From NCBI GenBank assembly GCA_028345055.1, contig JAOMCO010000011.1, positions 1 to 35,576 on the forward strand: 35,576 bases of DNA. The letters run 5' to 3'. The stretch's first letter is position 1. Each line of letters opens with the position of its first letter. The translations under genes and the position numbers were made by a program. A model generated the notes under the pieces. The model was not told the DNA's origin. It did no database searches and saw nothing but the letters and a program-made list of their open reading frames with translations. Below, piece by piece: positions 8,613-17,464 of this stretch. This stretch comes from Candidatus Thioglobus sp. (GTDB taxonomy: Bacteria; Pseudomonadota; Gammaproteobacteria; PS1; Pseudothioglobaceae).

Positions 8613-9860
8613 TTATCTTGCTGCTGCAACTGCAGCAACCATTTCTTCTGCAGCTTCTTCAGCTGAGAACTCACCATTGAAATGAGCTGATACAACATCT
8701 ACGATAGCTGATTGGATTGCTGGACGAACAGTGTGTCCGTGCGCCATTGATCCAAATAAGCTTCCAGCTGCGTTAGCAGCTGCTAGATCAGCCATTCCTT
8801 TCTTACCACAATGATCAAACATCATGTCTGGAACGTCTGTACGTGCAGGTACTGAACCTTTAACAACGTTAAACGCTGATTGGAAAACAGGATTCATTAC
8901 AGAAGAAGCCATAGCCTCTTGAGCAGCTGAACTTCCAGAACCGCTGAACATAGCAAACTGATCAGAGTTGAAAGTTACAGAACCTTGAGTTCCTGGGAAG
9001 CGAATACATACGAAGTCAGAACCAGGCTTTTGACCAGCTTTAAGGAATTCACCTTTAGCCCAGTCGCCCATCATTTGCATTCCAGCTTCACCATTTATAA
9101 CCATAGCTGAAGCTAAGTTCCAGTCACGGCCTGAGAAGTTGTCATCAACATATGAACGGAGTGTTTCCATTCTGTTGAAAGCCTCTACCATCAATGGGCC
9201 ACCAAGTGCATCTTCATTTAAGTCAATTAAAGCAGACTTATAAAAGCCATTTCCAAGGCTAAGCGCTACGCCATCAAAAATAGTTGCATCTTGCCATGCT
9301 TGACCACCATGAGCTAGTGGAGTAATTCCATTTGCTTTCATTGAATCAAGAACTGATACTAATTCTTCCCATGTGCTTGGAGCATTACCACCAGTTGCGT
9401 CTAGAGCAGATTTACTTATCCAAACCCAGTTAGTTGAGTGAACATTTACAGGAGCAGCAACCCAGTCACCATTGTGCTTAGAAAAAGCCTGAAGTGCAGA
9501 AGGCACAACAGCATCCCAACCTTCAGAAGCAGCTAAATCGTTTAGATTTGCTAGTTTTCCTTGATCTCCCCAGTCTTGAATAGCATATCCAAGCATTTGA
9601 ACTGCAGTTGGTGCATTACCAGCAGTAACACGTGCTTTAAGCGTAGTCATTGCAGCGTCACCGCCACCACCTGCGATAGGCATATCTTTCCAACCAATTC
9701 CTTTACCCTCTAGGTCATCCTTAAGGACTCCAACAGCAGCCGCTTCACCGCCTGAAGTCCACCAATGTAGAACTTCAACGTCATCAGCAATTGCTTGAGT
9801 TGCGCCGAAAGAAAGAACCAAGCTGGCAGCTACACCTTTTACAAAGTATTTATTTACCAT
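8613..9860 (-). CDS. gtsA: periplasmic sugar-binding protein (GtsA-like)
   Basis: Extracytoplasmic binding protein of a CUT1 importer, 415 residues. The N-terminus is a signal peptide (Lys-rich start, hydrophobic [11 protein letters not shown], cleavage near AIA-DD). The mature start [19 protein letters not shown] and the following [19 protein letters not shown] are characteristic of the glucose/mannose-binding GtsA family of Pseudomonas. No lipobox Cys is seen, so it should be soluble in the periplasm. An SD-like GGAG lies about 9 nt before the ATG. Its codons look less AT-rich than its neighbours', fitting high expression. It is the first gene of the operon, behind a near-consensus promoter. 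Glucose is the likeliest ligand, from family and the zwf/glk context. Confidence 0.9.
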   Translation of the reverse strand: MVNKYFVKGVAASLVLSFGATQAIADDVEVLHWWTSGGEAAAVGVLKDDLEGKGIGWKDMPIAGGGGDAAMTTLKARVTAGNAPTAVQMLGYAIQDWGDQGKLANLNDLAASEGWDAVVPSALQAFSKHNGDWVAAPVNVHSTNWVWISKSALDATGGNAPSTWEELVSVLDSMKANGITPLAHGGQAWQDATIFDGVALSLGNGFYKSALIDLNEDALGGPLMVEAFNRMETLRSYVDDNFSGRDWNLASAMVINGEAGMQMMGDWAKGEFLKAGQKPGSDFVCIRFPGTQGSVTFNSDQFAMFSGSGSSAAQEAMASSVMNPVFQSAFNVVKGSVPARTDVPDMMFDHCGKKGMADLAAANAAGSLFGSMAHGHTVRPAIQSAIVDVVSAHFNGEFSAEEAAEEMVAAVAAAR

Positions 9861-9957
9861 TTTTGTTTCTCCATCTTTAGAAAAAAACTACTTAGTAAGT
9901 CAACAGTGACTTAAAAAATAGACCATAGTTACTAAATATTTTTAGAACTAAGGTCGA

Positions 9958-9986
9958 ATCTTAGATATGATTTTTTAAACTGTCAA
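9958..9986 (-). promoter_or_regulatory. sigma70-type promoter of the sugar operon
   Basis: On the minus strand, -35 TTGACA (9986-9981) is separated by 17 bp from -10 TAAGAT (9963-9958). The expected start near 9951 gives a leader of about 90 nt before the binding-protein ATG. A perfect 12-bp palindrome overlaps the -35 box, suggesting control by a dimeric regulator. Confidence 0.7.
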
Positions 9987-9994
9987 TCGATTGA
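9983..9994. promoter_or_regulatory. perfect 12-bp palindrome overlapping -35 box (candidate operator)
   Basis: TCAATCGATTGA is fully self-complementary and overlaps the -35 hexamer of the sugar-operon promoter. A repressor bound here would block the polymerase. The regulator is unknown; the adjacent response regulator at 14383-15048 is a candidate by proximity, although OmpR-type proteins usually bind direct repeats. Confidence 0.4.
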
Positions 9995-10001
9995 TACAAT
10001 T

Positions 10002-10018
10002 TGTAATACTTTGTTACA
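10002..10018. promoter_or_regulatory. inverted repeat TGTAA-N7-TTACA (candidate operator)
   Basis: A 5-bp inverted repeat with a 7-bp spacer lies between the divergent sugar operon and the DUF1479 gene, just upstream of the sugar-operon -35 box and about 58 bp before the DUF1479 start. Such half-sites are common for dimeric regulators, but short repeats like this also arise by chance in AT-rich DNA. Confidence 0.25.
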
Positions 10019-10075
10019 GTGAGAAATAATTTAATTTAAGTAATCCTTATTTTTTTAGTTATACTGCAGTTCAAT

Positions 10076-11311
10076 ATGCAATCTCAAGAACAAATTACTA
10101 AGTCAATTATTGTTTCAAAAGAACTTCTTAGAAACCATTTTGATGTTACTAAAGCCTTTGAAAAGGCCAAATCTAACATTAATAAAGAAGTTGATAATAT
10201 TCTTGAGATACAAAATAAAGAATTACCTGTTATTCCAGAAATTCACTATCGGTCTATTTTAAATGGAGATATTTCAGAAGATGAAATTATCAATTTAAAA
10301 AGAAGAGGTGCTGTCATTATAAGAAATGTTTTTGATCGAAATCAAGCAAATGAATGGAATGATGAGATTGGTGAATATATTGCAAGTAATGACTATTTTA
10401 CAAAGTCCTTAGCTCGAGAGGGAATGGATAAGTATTTCTCTCAATTAAAGTCTGGCGCCCCTCAAATTTTTGGAATTTATTGGTCAAGACCTCAAATGCT
10501 TGCAAGACAATCTGAGTCAATGGCAAATACTAAAAAATTCCTCAATTCACTTTGGGATATATCATCTTCCAATGGAAATGTTTTTAACCCCAATAAAGAT
10601 TTCATGTATGCAGATAGAATTCGGAGACGAGAGCCAGGTGATGAAACATTAGGTCTATCACCACACATTGATGGGGGTTCTTTTGAACGATGGACAGATA
10701 CTGCCTTTCAAAAAGTATATCAGTCTGTATTTAATGGAAATTTAGACTCTTATGATCCCTGGAAAGCAGAATATAGAACTGAAACCAAGGAATTTAAATC
10801 ACCCGCAGTTTGCTCTATGTTTAGAACATTCCAAGGATGGACAGCTCTCACTGCACAGGGTCCATCAGATGGAACTCTATCACTTATTCCAATTGCAAAT
10901 AGTATGGGATATCTTCTTCTTAGGGCACTTCAAGATGATATCGCTCCAGATAATCTCTGTGATGCAACTCCAGGAAGACCTCTACTTATATCGAAGAGTT
11001 ATCATAAAGACTTGTTAGAAGGTCTAGTCTCAATTCAAGATGTTAACCCTGGTGATACAGTTTGGTGGCATCCAGATCTTACTCACTCAGTAGCTGACAA
11101 GCACACAGGAAAAGATTACTCAAATGTTATGTTTATTGGCTCATCACCTCAGTGTCAAAAAAATTTAGATTATGCCAAGCGCCAAACTGAAAATTTTCTT
11201 TTAGGGAAAAGCCCTCCAGACTTTGCAGCTGAAGATTATGAGGTCGATTTTGAAGGGAGATTTAGCTCTGACCAGCTAACTAGCTTAGGTCGAAATCAAA
11301 TGGCACTCTAG
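10076..11311 (+). CDS. DUF1479 (YbiU-like) putative Fe(II)/2-oxoglutarate oxygenase
   Basis: A 411-residue protein of the DUF1479 family, to which E. coli YbiU belongs. The fold is assigned to the cupin/2-oxoglutarate-dependent oxygenases. A candidate metal triad can be read: His and Asp in LSPHIDGGSFERW (about residue 197) and a distal His in DTVWWHPDLTHSVADKH (about residue 337), with an Arg in the C-terminal part. No signal peptide, so cytoplasmic. It is transcribed away from the sugar operon. A TATACT -10-like box at 10060-10065 ends only 10 nt before the ATG and no SD is seen, so the mRNA may be nearly leaderless. The last 32 nt overlap the convergent NTF2-like gene. Substrate unknown; a hydroxylation linked to sugars or amino acids is only a guess. 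Confidence 0.85.
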   Translation: MQSQEQITKSIIVSKELLRNHFDVTKAFEKAKSNINKEVDNILEIQNKELPVIPEIHYRSILNGDISEDEIINLKRRGAVIIRNVFDRNQANEWNDEIGEYIASNDYFTKSLAREGMDKYFSQLKSGAPQIFGIYWSRPQMLARQSESMANTKKFLNSLWDISSSNGNVFNPNKDFMYADRIRRREPGDETLGLSPHIDGGSFERWTDTAFQKVYQSVFNGNLDSYDPWKAEYRTETKEFKSPAVCSMFRTFQGWTALTAQGPSDGTLSLIPIANSMGYLLLRALQDDIAPDNLCDATPGRPLLISKSYHKDLLEGLVSIQDVNPGDTVWWHPDLTHSVADKHTGKDYSNVMFIGSSPQCQKNLDYAKRQTENFLLGKSPPDFAAEDYEVDFEGRFSSDQLTSLGRNQMAL

Positions 11312-11663
11312 AGGAATGATGGTGCCTAATTGGCGACTCATCTGATACATCAATTAAAAAACTATACCAGGACTCATATTGCTCTCCTCCTTTGCTCGGA
11401 AGACAAAACACATAGCTACCTGTCATTAAATATGTATTTGCAGATAACTTAGTTTTAATCGATGTCTCAACATTCACATTTATAGAAGCCTTACCCTCAA
11501 TTGCAGAACTAAAATATCCAATTATTTGCTCTCTTGAATTCATCAGAACAGGCATAAAGGTTGGCAATAAAGTGCTATCTGAATGATATAGTTTGGATAT
11601 TCCATCTAAATCACCATTATTGAAGTATTGAGCCCATTGCTCTATTACATATTCAGGTGTCAT
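11280..11663 (-). CDS. NTF2-like/SnoaL-like small protein
   Basis: A 127-residue single-domain protein with the cone-shaped NTF2-like pattern: an N-terminal helix (VIEQWAQYFNNGDLDGISKLY), the D-S-T-L-L-P motif, a helix around SREQIIGYF, and C-terminal strands with SYVFCLP, WYSFLID and HHHSSRVP. It looks like the SgcJ/EcaC or CaMKII-association-domain branch. These proteins can be small isomerases, hydratases or binding modules. It is the last gene of the response regulator-kinase-epimerase operon, 30 nt after the epimerase stop, and its 3' end overlaps the DUF1479 gene by 32 nt. No specific reaction can be assigned. Confidence 0.75.
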   Translation of the reverse strand: MTPEYVIEQWAQYFNNGDLDGISKLYHSDSTLLPTFMPVLMNSREQIIGYFSSAIEGKASINVNVETSIKTKLSANTYLMTGSYVFCLPSKGGEQYESWYSFLIDVSDESPIRHHHSSRVPFDFDLS

Positions 11664-11693
11664 AAGCTAGTTGGCATTATTGAGACAAGCTTA

Positions 11694-12887
11694 CTATTTT
11701 ATAGTATTTAATGCCTCATAACATGCACCCATCGTATGGTAGTCAGTCTTGCCAGCTGGACTTTTTAGCTTATCATATTTATTATTTTTTGAATCTAAAA
11801 TTCTAAACCAAGCCCCATACTTGTGATCAATCATATTTTCCCAGCTAAATTTCCAAATTCTTTCATACCAGTCCCAGTATTTATCAACTTTTGTTCGATT
11901 AGCTAATATTGCTGCAGCTGCAAATGTTTCAGCCTGAACCCAAAAATACTTATCTCGATCACAAATATCTCCATTCGGTGCAAAACCATAAAATAAACCT
12001 TGATTTTTTTCATCCCAACCCATTTCGACTGCATCTTCAAAAAGCTCTATAGCACGTGGAAGGAGCCAATCTTTATTTACATGTCGTTCAAGTATTAATA
12101 GGAGCTTTGACCATTCAGTTAGGTGTCCAACTTGAAAACCCCAAGGTCTAAATAAGTCATCCGGTTTATCTTTATTGAAAGTCCAATCAACCTCCCAATT
12201 AGAGTCATAGTGCTCCCAAATTAGTCCGTCAGCTTTTTCTGCCTGTCTAATACAAATACTCTCAGCAATTAAGAGTGCCCGATCTATATATTTTTTTTCA
12301 TTAGTTACCTCGTAAGCTGCAATAAGTGCTTCACAAGAATGCATGTTCGCATTCTGCCCTCGATATGTTGAAACAACATTCCAGTCATTACTAATTTCAT
12401 CTGAATAAAGACTAAAGTCCTCTTCCCAAAAATACTCTTCCATCAATTGATAGGTTTCTTCAATGTATTCTTTAGCCTCTTGCAAACCGGCTTTAAAGGC
12501 CACAGAATATGCAAGTAATACAAAGGCAAATCCATAACAATAGTTTGTTGAATCCTTAACTTCATTATTTTCAAGAATCCATGAGTAAGCCCCAGTCTCT
12601 TTGTTTAAATGAAATTCTCTTAGAAAGTCTACGCCATGCTTGACAAAATCATAATATTCATCATTTTTGAGATGAATTGATGCCATTGAATAATTAAATA
12701 CAAAGCGGGTGCTACTTACTAAATGTTTAGTTTTTGAATCGTAAATTGTTCCATCATCTTTAAAATGTTGATAGAAACCACCATTCTTACTATCTATACA
12801 ACTTGGATGATAAAAATCCATAACGGATTGAATATGATTAATTAAAAAATCCTTATCTTTAAATTTTGGCTCGTTTATTGGATTCAT
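11694..12887 (-). CDS. AGE-family sugar epimerase/isomerase
   Basis: A 397-residue (alpha/alpha)6-barrel protein of the N-acylglucosamine 2-epimerase superfamily, which includes mannose isomerase, cellobiose 2-epimerase and YihS aldose-ketose isomerase. Conserved active-site regions are STRFVFNYSMA, RGQNANMHSCEALIAAYE, the segment FRPWGFQVGHLTEWSKLLL (catalytic His near residue 250) and the C-terminal YHTMGACYEAL (second His near 385). The W-G-F-Q-x-G-H-x-T-E-W pattern is closest to mannose/YihS-type isomerases, so interconversion of a free hexose such as mannose or glucose with fructose is likeliest. Its ATG shares one base with the kinase stop (TAATG), so it is translationally coupled to a two-component system, an unusual partner. 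Confidence 0.88.
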   Translation of the reverse strand: MNPINEPKFKDKDFLINHIQSVMDFYHPSCIDSKNGGFYQHFKDDGTIYDSKTKHLVSSTRFVFNYSMASIHLKNDEYYDFVKHGVDFLREFHLNKETGAYSWILENNEVKDSTNYCYGFAFVLLAYSVAFKAGLQEAKEYIEETYQLMEEYFWEEDFSLYSDEISNDWNVVSTYRGQNANMHSCEALIAAYEVTNEKKYIDRALLIAESICIRQAEKADGLIWEHYDSNWEVDWTFNKDKPDDLFRPWGFQVGHLTEWSKLLLILERHVNKDWLLPRAIELFEDAVEMGWDEKNQGLFYGFAPNGDICDRDKYFWVQAETFAAAAILANRTKVDKYWDWYERIWKFSWENMIDHKYGAWFRILDSKNNKYDKLKSPAGKTDYHTMGACYEALNTIK

Positions 12888-14386
12888 TAAACTGGAAAGT
12901 AAACTTCAACAATTAACCCACCACCAGTTCGATCTTTAAGCTCTAACTCACCACCATGAATATTTGCAATATTTCTAGCAATACCCATGCCCAAGCCAGA
13001 ATGGGAGTCATTTAATTTATTCTCTAATCTGTAGTAAGGTTTGAAAACATTCTCCTTATCAGCATCACTTAAACCTGGACCTCTATCTTTGATTTGAATA
13101 AATATTCCATTGGCTTTTTCTGAGCCACTCACTTCTACTTCCTTTCCATAAATTAGAGCATTATTTATTAAATTTGAGAATAATCGTTCAAGTGCAATAG
13201 CCCTGCCTCTTAATTTTATTTCCTTAGTAATGCTCATTTTAATAGGTAAGCCCAAAATTTCTTCTTGTTTTAGAATAGCCTTAAGCATTGCTGTTAGCTC
13301 CACTTCAGATGTATTTTCATGTTCAATACCATCGGTCATAGTCTGGAGGCTTCCCTTTACCATGGTTTCAAGATACTCAAGATCTTCTATTAGATCTTCT
13401 TTTATGCTTTCATCTTCAATTCCCTCTACCCTCAGTCTTGCTCTAGTTAAGGGAGTTCTTAAATCATGAGAGATAGCTGCAAAAGAGCTCTCTCTATCAG
13501 CTATAAACTTTTTAATACGCCTTGCCATTGAGTTGAAGGCTCGAATTGTTGCAATAATCTCTTTGGAGCCCTTTTCTTCAAGCTGTCTAGGAAATCTCCC
13601 CTTTCCTAATAAGTCTGCTTGTTTTGCTAATAATTGAAGAGGAGAGACCAGCCAACGTACAAATAGGAATGTTATAAGAAGCATTGTTATTGAAACAAGA
13701 ATCGAGGTAAAGATACGCTCACCATTAATCCAATCAAAACTCAGCAAAAGCTCTCCTTTTGGAATGATTGATGCTAAATACATCCAATCATTTTGATTTG
13801 TTAATCTGAATTGAATAATTGCTATAGGGCTATCAGCACTTGGAACACCTAAACCCAGACTTTTCCATATTGGAGAGAGTGAGGCTAATACTTGATTATT
13901 TGTAAGCCCCTCACTTGGAGCATTAGGAATCATTGTTTTAGTATCATTAAACTTTACAAACCTAATATTGAGATCGTCAACTTTTCCAATTTGAGAATTT
14001 AAGGAATCCTCCAAATTCTCACGAAATAGTATTGAAAACTCAGAGTTTGCTATTTGAGATAAGTCAACATACTGATTGTTTGATGTCACAAAAAATTCAG
14101 CGCCAAAATCTAAAAAAGTACCTCCATTTTGACGAAGCTGGCTGAGAGTTTCCTCTCTATATTGGCTCGGTAATTTTTCAAAAAATCCTACTGCCTGTGC
14201 AATATGAGATCCTAATTCTTTTGATATATTTGTAACACGTGCCTTTTCAGATGACTTTAATTGCTCAACCCAAAGCCAGGTTCCCAAAACCTGAGCTGCA
14301 AGAATGCCGATAAAAAGAACCGAGGTCATTCTGCCGATGACAGTCTTGGGCGCTATGAAGCTAAAAATAGTTTGAGTAGATTTCAA
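12887..14386 (-). CDS. membrane sensor histidine kinase
   Basis: A 499-residue sensor: first membrane segment about residues 20-40, periplasmic domain 41-225, second membrane segment 226-245, HAMP about 246-298, then the HisKA motif ISHDLRTPLTRAR with phospho-acceptor His near 307. The ATPase domain has an N-box NLINNA (~406), G1 DRGPGLS (~434) and G2 GLGMG (~464). It partners the response regulator upstream: its TTG start overlaps that gene's TGA by 4 nt. The next in-frame ATG would remove the N-terminal tail and cut into the first membrane segment, so TTG is preferred. Architecture matches EnvZ/GtrS-like kinases; with the adjacent GtsA-type importer a role in sensing sugars is reasonable but unproven. 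Confidence 0.92.
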   Translation of the reverse strand: MKSTQTIFSFIAPKTVIGRMTSVLFIGILAAQVLGTWLWVEQLKSSEKARVTNISKELGSHIAQAVGFFEKLPSQYREETLSQLRQNGGTFLDFGAEFFVTSNNQYVDLSQIANSEFSILFRENLEDSLNSQIGKVDDLNIRFVKFNDTKTMIPNAPSEGLTNNQVLASLSPIWKSLGLGVPSADSPIAIIQFRLTNQNDWMYLASIIPKGELLLSFDWINGERIFTSILVSITMLLITFLFVRWLVSPLQLLAKQADLLGKGRFPRQLEEKGSKEIIATIRAFNSMARRIKKFIADRESSFAAISHDLRTPLTRARLRVEGIEDESIKEDLIEDLEYLETMVKGSLQTMTDGIEHENTSEVELTAMLKAILKQEEILGLPIKMSITKEIKLRGRAIALERLFSNLINNALIYGKEVEVSGSEKANGIFIQIKDRGPGLSDADKENVFKPYYRLENKLNDSHSGLGMGIARNIANIHGGELELKDRTGGGLIVEVYFPV

Positions 14387-15048
14387 TTTTTTAATAGGAG
14401 AACGTATCCCTTTCCTCGAACACTCTGAATAATTTCACCCTCGAAATGATCGCTCAACTTATGGCGAAGTCGACTAACAATAGTATCAATAGAACGATCT
14501 AGTGGATCAACTCTTCTACCATGTAAAAGTTCACCAATTTCATCTCTACTTAAAACTACACCTATTTGCTTGTGAAAGACCAAAAGTAGATCAAATTCTG
14601 TTCCAGTTAAATCGAGCTGATTACCAGCTATAAATGCACTCCTTGCTGCATAATTCATTACAATATTGTTGTCTACATTCTCTTCTTTCACTTCTGCCCT
14701 TCTTAGAAGCGCTTTAATTCTTGCGAGAAGCTCTCTTGGGTTAAAGGGTTTACCCATATAGTCATCAGACCCAAGCTCAAGTCCCAGTATGCGATCTAAA
14801 TCATCACTTGCAGCAGTCAGCATAATAATTGGTATATTTGAATTCTGACGAATCCTTCTACATACTTCCAGACCATCTATTCCTGGCAAACCAATATCTA
14901 AAATAACCAGACTAAATTTTGTCTCATTCGCCTCTAAAAAAGACTCTCCATCATTAAAAGCGTCAACCTCAAAACCATTTTTTGTAAGATATTGATCCAA
15001 TAATTTACGTATTTCTGGATCATCGTCAATGATTGCGAGTTGTTTCAT
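14383..15048 (-). CDS. OmpR/PhoB-family response regulator
   Basis: A 221-residue two-domain regulator. The receiver has the acidic pair D9/D10 in AIIDDDPEIR, phospho-acceptor D51 in LVILDIGLPGIDG, T78 in IIMLTAA and K100 in DDYMGKPFNPRELLARI. From about residue 125 there is a winged-helix DNA-binding domain with LTGTEFDLL, LSRDEIGELLHGR and the recognition region SIDTIVSRLRHKL, ending in the G-K-G-Y hairpin. It is first in an operon with its kinase and the AGE isomerase, behind its own promoter and a terminator. OmpR and the Pseudomonas glucose regulator GltR have this layout. Regulation of the nearby importer operon is inferred from proximity only. Confidence 0.93.
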   Translation of the reverse strand: MKQLAIIDDDPEIRKLLDQYLTKNGFEVDAFNDGESFLEANETKFSLVILDIGLPGIDGLEVCRRIRQNSNIPIIMLTAASDDLDRILGLELGSDDYMGKPFNPRELLARIKALLRRAEVKEENVDNNIVMNYAARSAFIAGNQLDLTGTEFDLLLVFHKQIGVVLSRDEIGELLHGRRVDPLDRSIDTIVSRLRHKLSDHFEGEIIQSVRGKGYVLLLKN

Positions 15049-15077
15049 TTTTAAATATTAATTATTAAAAAGAATTT

Positions 15078-15105
15078 ATTATAGACAATGATAATATTTA
15101 TGCAA
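15078..15105 (-). promoter_or_regulatory. sigma70-type promoter of response regulator operon
   Basis: On the minus strand, -35 TTGCAT (15105-15100), 16 bp spacer, and a perfect -10 TATAAT (15083-15078), with a start expected about 30 nt before the ATG at 15048. It begins just after the terminator of the preceding gene, so the operon is insulated from upstream transcription. Confidence 0.72.
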
Positions 15106-15110
15106 TTTTG

Positions 15111-15138
15111 AAAAAAATGACCTCAGAGAGGTCATTTT
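15111..15138 (-). terminator. intrinsic terminator
   Basis: On the minus strand, an 11-bp stem (AAAATGACCTC pairing with GAGGTCATTTT) with a 3-nt loop runs into seven consecutive T's. It lies 23 nt after the stop of the 94-residue gene and ends its transcript before the response-regulator promoter. Confidence 0.88.
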
Positions 15139-15160
15139 AATTTGTCTCTATATGAAAGTA

Positions 15161-15445
15161 TTATCCTAAAAAATATTCATCTATTTGCGTCATAACCTTT
15201 GTTGATGAAACATCCGCACCACCTGCTTCTCTAATCTCAACAATATCAGGTCTCTCTCCAAAAGTTTTAACAAATGATGGATCCTTCGCTTCAGCCAATA
15301 CATAGACAGCTGTCTCATCTGGGTTTGCTCCTGCCCAAATCATCTTTGCACCTTGTTCATTCATTTGAGGTTCTAGACCTTTTGCCATTTCTGACCAAGT
15401 TTTCCAGCCCTTAGAAATATTAATTGTCACCAACATACGTACCAT
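15161..15445 (-). CDS. small uncharacterised protein (possibly DUF3764-like)
   Basis: A 94-residue cytoplasmic protein of mixed alpha/beta character: an initial strand VRMLVTINI, a helix around KTWSEMAKGLEPQMNEQG, a strand KMIWAGANPD and TAVYVLAEAKD, then a C-terminal helix. This order looks like a ferredoxin-like (dimeric alpha/beta barrel) fold and reminds me of DUF3764, but I am not sure of the family. A strong SD (GGGAG) lies 9 nt before the ATG, and an intrinsic terminator follows, so it is probably a well-expressed monocistronic gene. A 28-bp dyad lies 86 nt upstream of its start. Function unknown. Confidence 0.75.
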   Translation of the reverse strand: MVRMLVTINISKGWKTWSEMAKGLEPQMNEQGAKMIWAGANPDETAVYVLAEAKDPSFVKTFGERPDIVEIREAGGADVSSTKVMTQIDEYFLG

Positions 15446-15530
15446 TTAACTTCTCCCTGCTATTAAAAATAATTTTATTGACAAAAAAAACGCTTACCCA
15501 GGCAATTCCCCAAATAAACGTCTTTGTTAT

Positions 15531-15558
15531 AACTTAAAACCAACGTTGGATTTAAGTT
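15531..15558. promoter_or_regulatory. 28-bp near-perfect dyad
   Basis: Thirteen of 14 base pairs match across the centre; the arms begin AACTTAAA and end TTTAAGTT, around CCAACGTTGG. It lies between the umuC stop and the 94-residue gene. There is no real loop and no T-run, so a protein-binding site fits better than a terminator, though cruciform or mRNA hairpin roles are possible. The outer arms resemble those of the dyad at the umuD promoter. Confidence 0.6.
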
Positions 15559-15605
15559 CGAATTTATTATATATCACTTATCATTTTAAAAAATATTTTT
15601 AAACC

Positions 15606-16886
15606 TTAAATAACTAACAACTCCCCCCAGCTAGTTGTGTACCTATTTGATCTAAAGTCAGCCCTTGGAAGCCATTTATTATTACCCAATTCACTGGCAT
15701 ATTTGATTGACTCATTAAACTTACTATTTACACTTCTGATCGTATTAGATTTTTTGCGCTCTATTATCTGAGATGGACTATTTTGATTAATTGAAAAAAG
15801 ATCTTGTTGCTGATAGTTTTTGGCTAGATTTCCAAGCACCAAGCCTCCCTTATAAAAAGAGTATCCAGGCTTATAAATTAGCCTTAATATTTGTGCTACT
15901 AAGGGAATAATTTGAGACTGATCCTGAATAGCACTTGTCATCCCTATAGTTTTGGATAAGTGAACACAAGGCTTATCTTTCTTGTGCGGATTTGTATAAA
16001 TAAAAACAGTGATAGTTGTCGTTGAAAGCTTATGATTATTTAGCTTATTAACGGCCTTTCTAGTTAGGTTAGTGAGGGCCTGATTTAACTCATCAAAGTC
16101 TTTTAAATCACAGCCAAAAGAGCGGGAAGAGACAATCTGCTTTCTTGTTGGAGGAATAGACTCGATAGGAATACAAGAGTTACCATAAAGCTCTTGATGA
16201 ATCCTTTTACCATTAACCCCCAGAAGCGTTTCAATAACGCCAACATCAGCCTGATAAAAGTCATGGCTAGTATGGACGCCAATACGATTTAATTTTTTAG
16301 CACTTTGTCTTCCTACGCCCCATAAATCTCTCACTTCAACAGATCGTAATAGTTTGCAATACCTATCATAAGGCAGGTCATCTATATCAAAAACACCATC
16401 AAATCTTGAATACTTTTTAGCAATACGGTTGGCGAGCTTTGCCAAAACTTTAGTACTTCCAACGCCAACACATACCGGAATACCTGTCCAATTTTTGACG
16501 CGCTGTCTTAAGGACTGCATATGGCTCATTAAGTTAAATGGAAGTCTTTCTAAATCGATAAAACTTTCGTCAATAGAATAAACCTCCTGAACAGGTGAAT
16601 ACTCTCCAATAATCTTCATGACTCTAGAAGACATATCTCCATACAAAGGGTAGTTTGAGGACTTAACCACAACATCATTCTTAGCCACTAAATCCTTAAC
16701 TTTAAAAAAAGGTGCTCCCATTTTAATACCTAGTGCTTTGGCTTCATTAGAACGGGCAATAATGCAGCCATCATTATTAGAAAGTACAACTATTGGTTTT
16801 CTTTCTAGCTTAGGTTCAAAAACCCTTTCACAGGAGGCATAGAAATTATTGCAGTCGACTAATGCAAACTTAGTTCGATTATTCAT
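15606..16886 (-). CDS. umuC: DNA polymerase V catalytic subunit UmuC
   Basis: Y-family translesion polymerase of 426 residues (E. coli UmuC has 422). The catalytic acidic residues are visible: D11 in [17 protein letters not shown] and D106-E107 in [11 protein letters not shown]. The palm motif [15 protein letters not shown] and the helix-hairpin-helix region [18 protein letters not shown] are typical. It acts with cleaved UmuD (UmuD'2C) to copy damaged DNA. The start overlaps the umuD stop by 8 nt. No beta-clamp motif can be assigned with certainty, but the Gln-rich QQQDLF segment in the C-terminal part (about residue 365) fits the clamp-binding consensus. Identity is firm. Confidence 0.96.
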   Translation of the reverse strand: MNNRTKFALVDCNNFYASCERVFEPKLERKPIVVLSNNDGCIIARSNEAKALGIKMGAPFFKVKDLVAKNDVVVKSSNYPLYGDMSSRVMKIIGEYSPVQEVYSIDESFIDLERLPFNLMSHMQSLRQRVKNWTGIPVCVGVGSTKVLAKLANRIAKKYSRFDGVFDIDDLPYDRYCKLLRSVEVRDLWGVGRQSAKKLNRIGVHTSHDFYQADVGVIETLLGVNGKRIHQELYGNSCIPIESIPPTRKQIVSSRSFGCDLKDFDELNQALTNLTRKAVNKLNNHKLSTTTITVFIYTNPHKKDKPCVHLSKTIGMTSAIQDQSQIIPLVAQILRLIYKPGYSFYKGGLVLGNLAKNYQQQDLFSINQNSPSQIIERKKSNTIRSVNSKFNESIKYASELGNNKWLPRADFRSNRYTTSWGELLVI

Positions 16887-17460
16887 ACTGATGAATCACT
16901 GACGTCACAACGCCCCATATAATCAGCTCATCATCACCCCCAATCTTAATATCTTTAAAATCAGGGTTTTCAGCCTTAAGCGTTATATTTCCTTTGTATT
17001 TATGTAGGCGCTTAACAGTAAACTCGCCATCGACAACCGCGATGACTATCTTTCCACTTTTAGCAGTTAAAGATTTATCAACTATCAGAATATCTCCTTG
17101 CTGAATACCTGCACCTATCATCGAGTCACCCTGAGCCTTTACAAAAAATGTAGCCTCTTTATGGTGAATTAAATGTGTATTCAGATCAAGCGTATCCTCC
17201 AAATGATCATCTGCTGGAGAAGGAAAACCTGCCTGAACTCTAGAGGTAAAAATTGGAATCGATAATTCAGTTGGATTGTCATTAGCCAAAAGCACCTCAA
17301 CATCAGATTTGACCTGAGATTTATAGATTTCAATGACAGGATTAATGGCATTAACAAGACTAACAGGAACCCTAATAACTTTTGTTCCTTCCTTAAAACT
17401 TCCTGAGTTTTTTTTACGACCAGCGCCCTTTCTGGCGCCTCCATGATTTGCTGTATTCAT
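16879..17460 (-). CDS. umuD: UmuD with long basic N-terminal extension
   Basis: LexA/UmuD-type self-cleaving serine protease, 193 residues against 139 in E. coli. The core is intact: cleavage site Ala77-Gly78 in [12 protein letters not shown], nucleophile Ser113 in GDSMIGAGI and general base Lys150 in DGEFTVKRL; the Ser-to-Lys spacing of 37 equals that of E. coli (S60, K97). The N-terminus adds some 53 residues, beginning with a Gly/Lys/Arg-rich [14 protein letters not shown] stretch that looks nucleic-acid binding. This part would be removed on cleavage. Behind a consensus promoter and an overlapping dyad. The extension suggests that the uncut form may bind DNA, possibly as an autorepressor. 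Confidence 0.94.
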   Translation of the reverse strand: MNTANHGGARKGAGRKKNSGSFKEGTKVIRVPVSLVNAINPVIEIYKSQVKSDVEVLLANDNPTELSIPIFTSRVQAGFPSPADDHLEDTLDLNTHLIHHKEATFFVKAQGDSMIGAGIQQGDILIVDKSLTAKSGKIVIAVVDGEFTVKRLHKYKGNITLKAENPDFKDIKIGGDDELIIWGVVTSVIHQYE

Positions 17461-17464
17461 ACCT

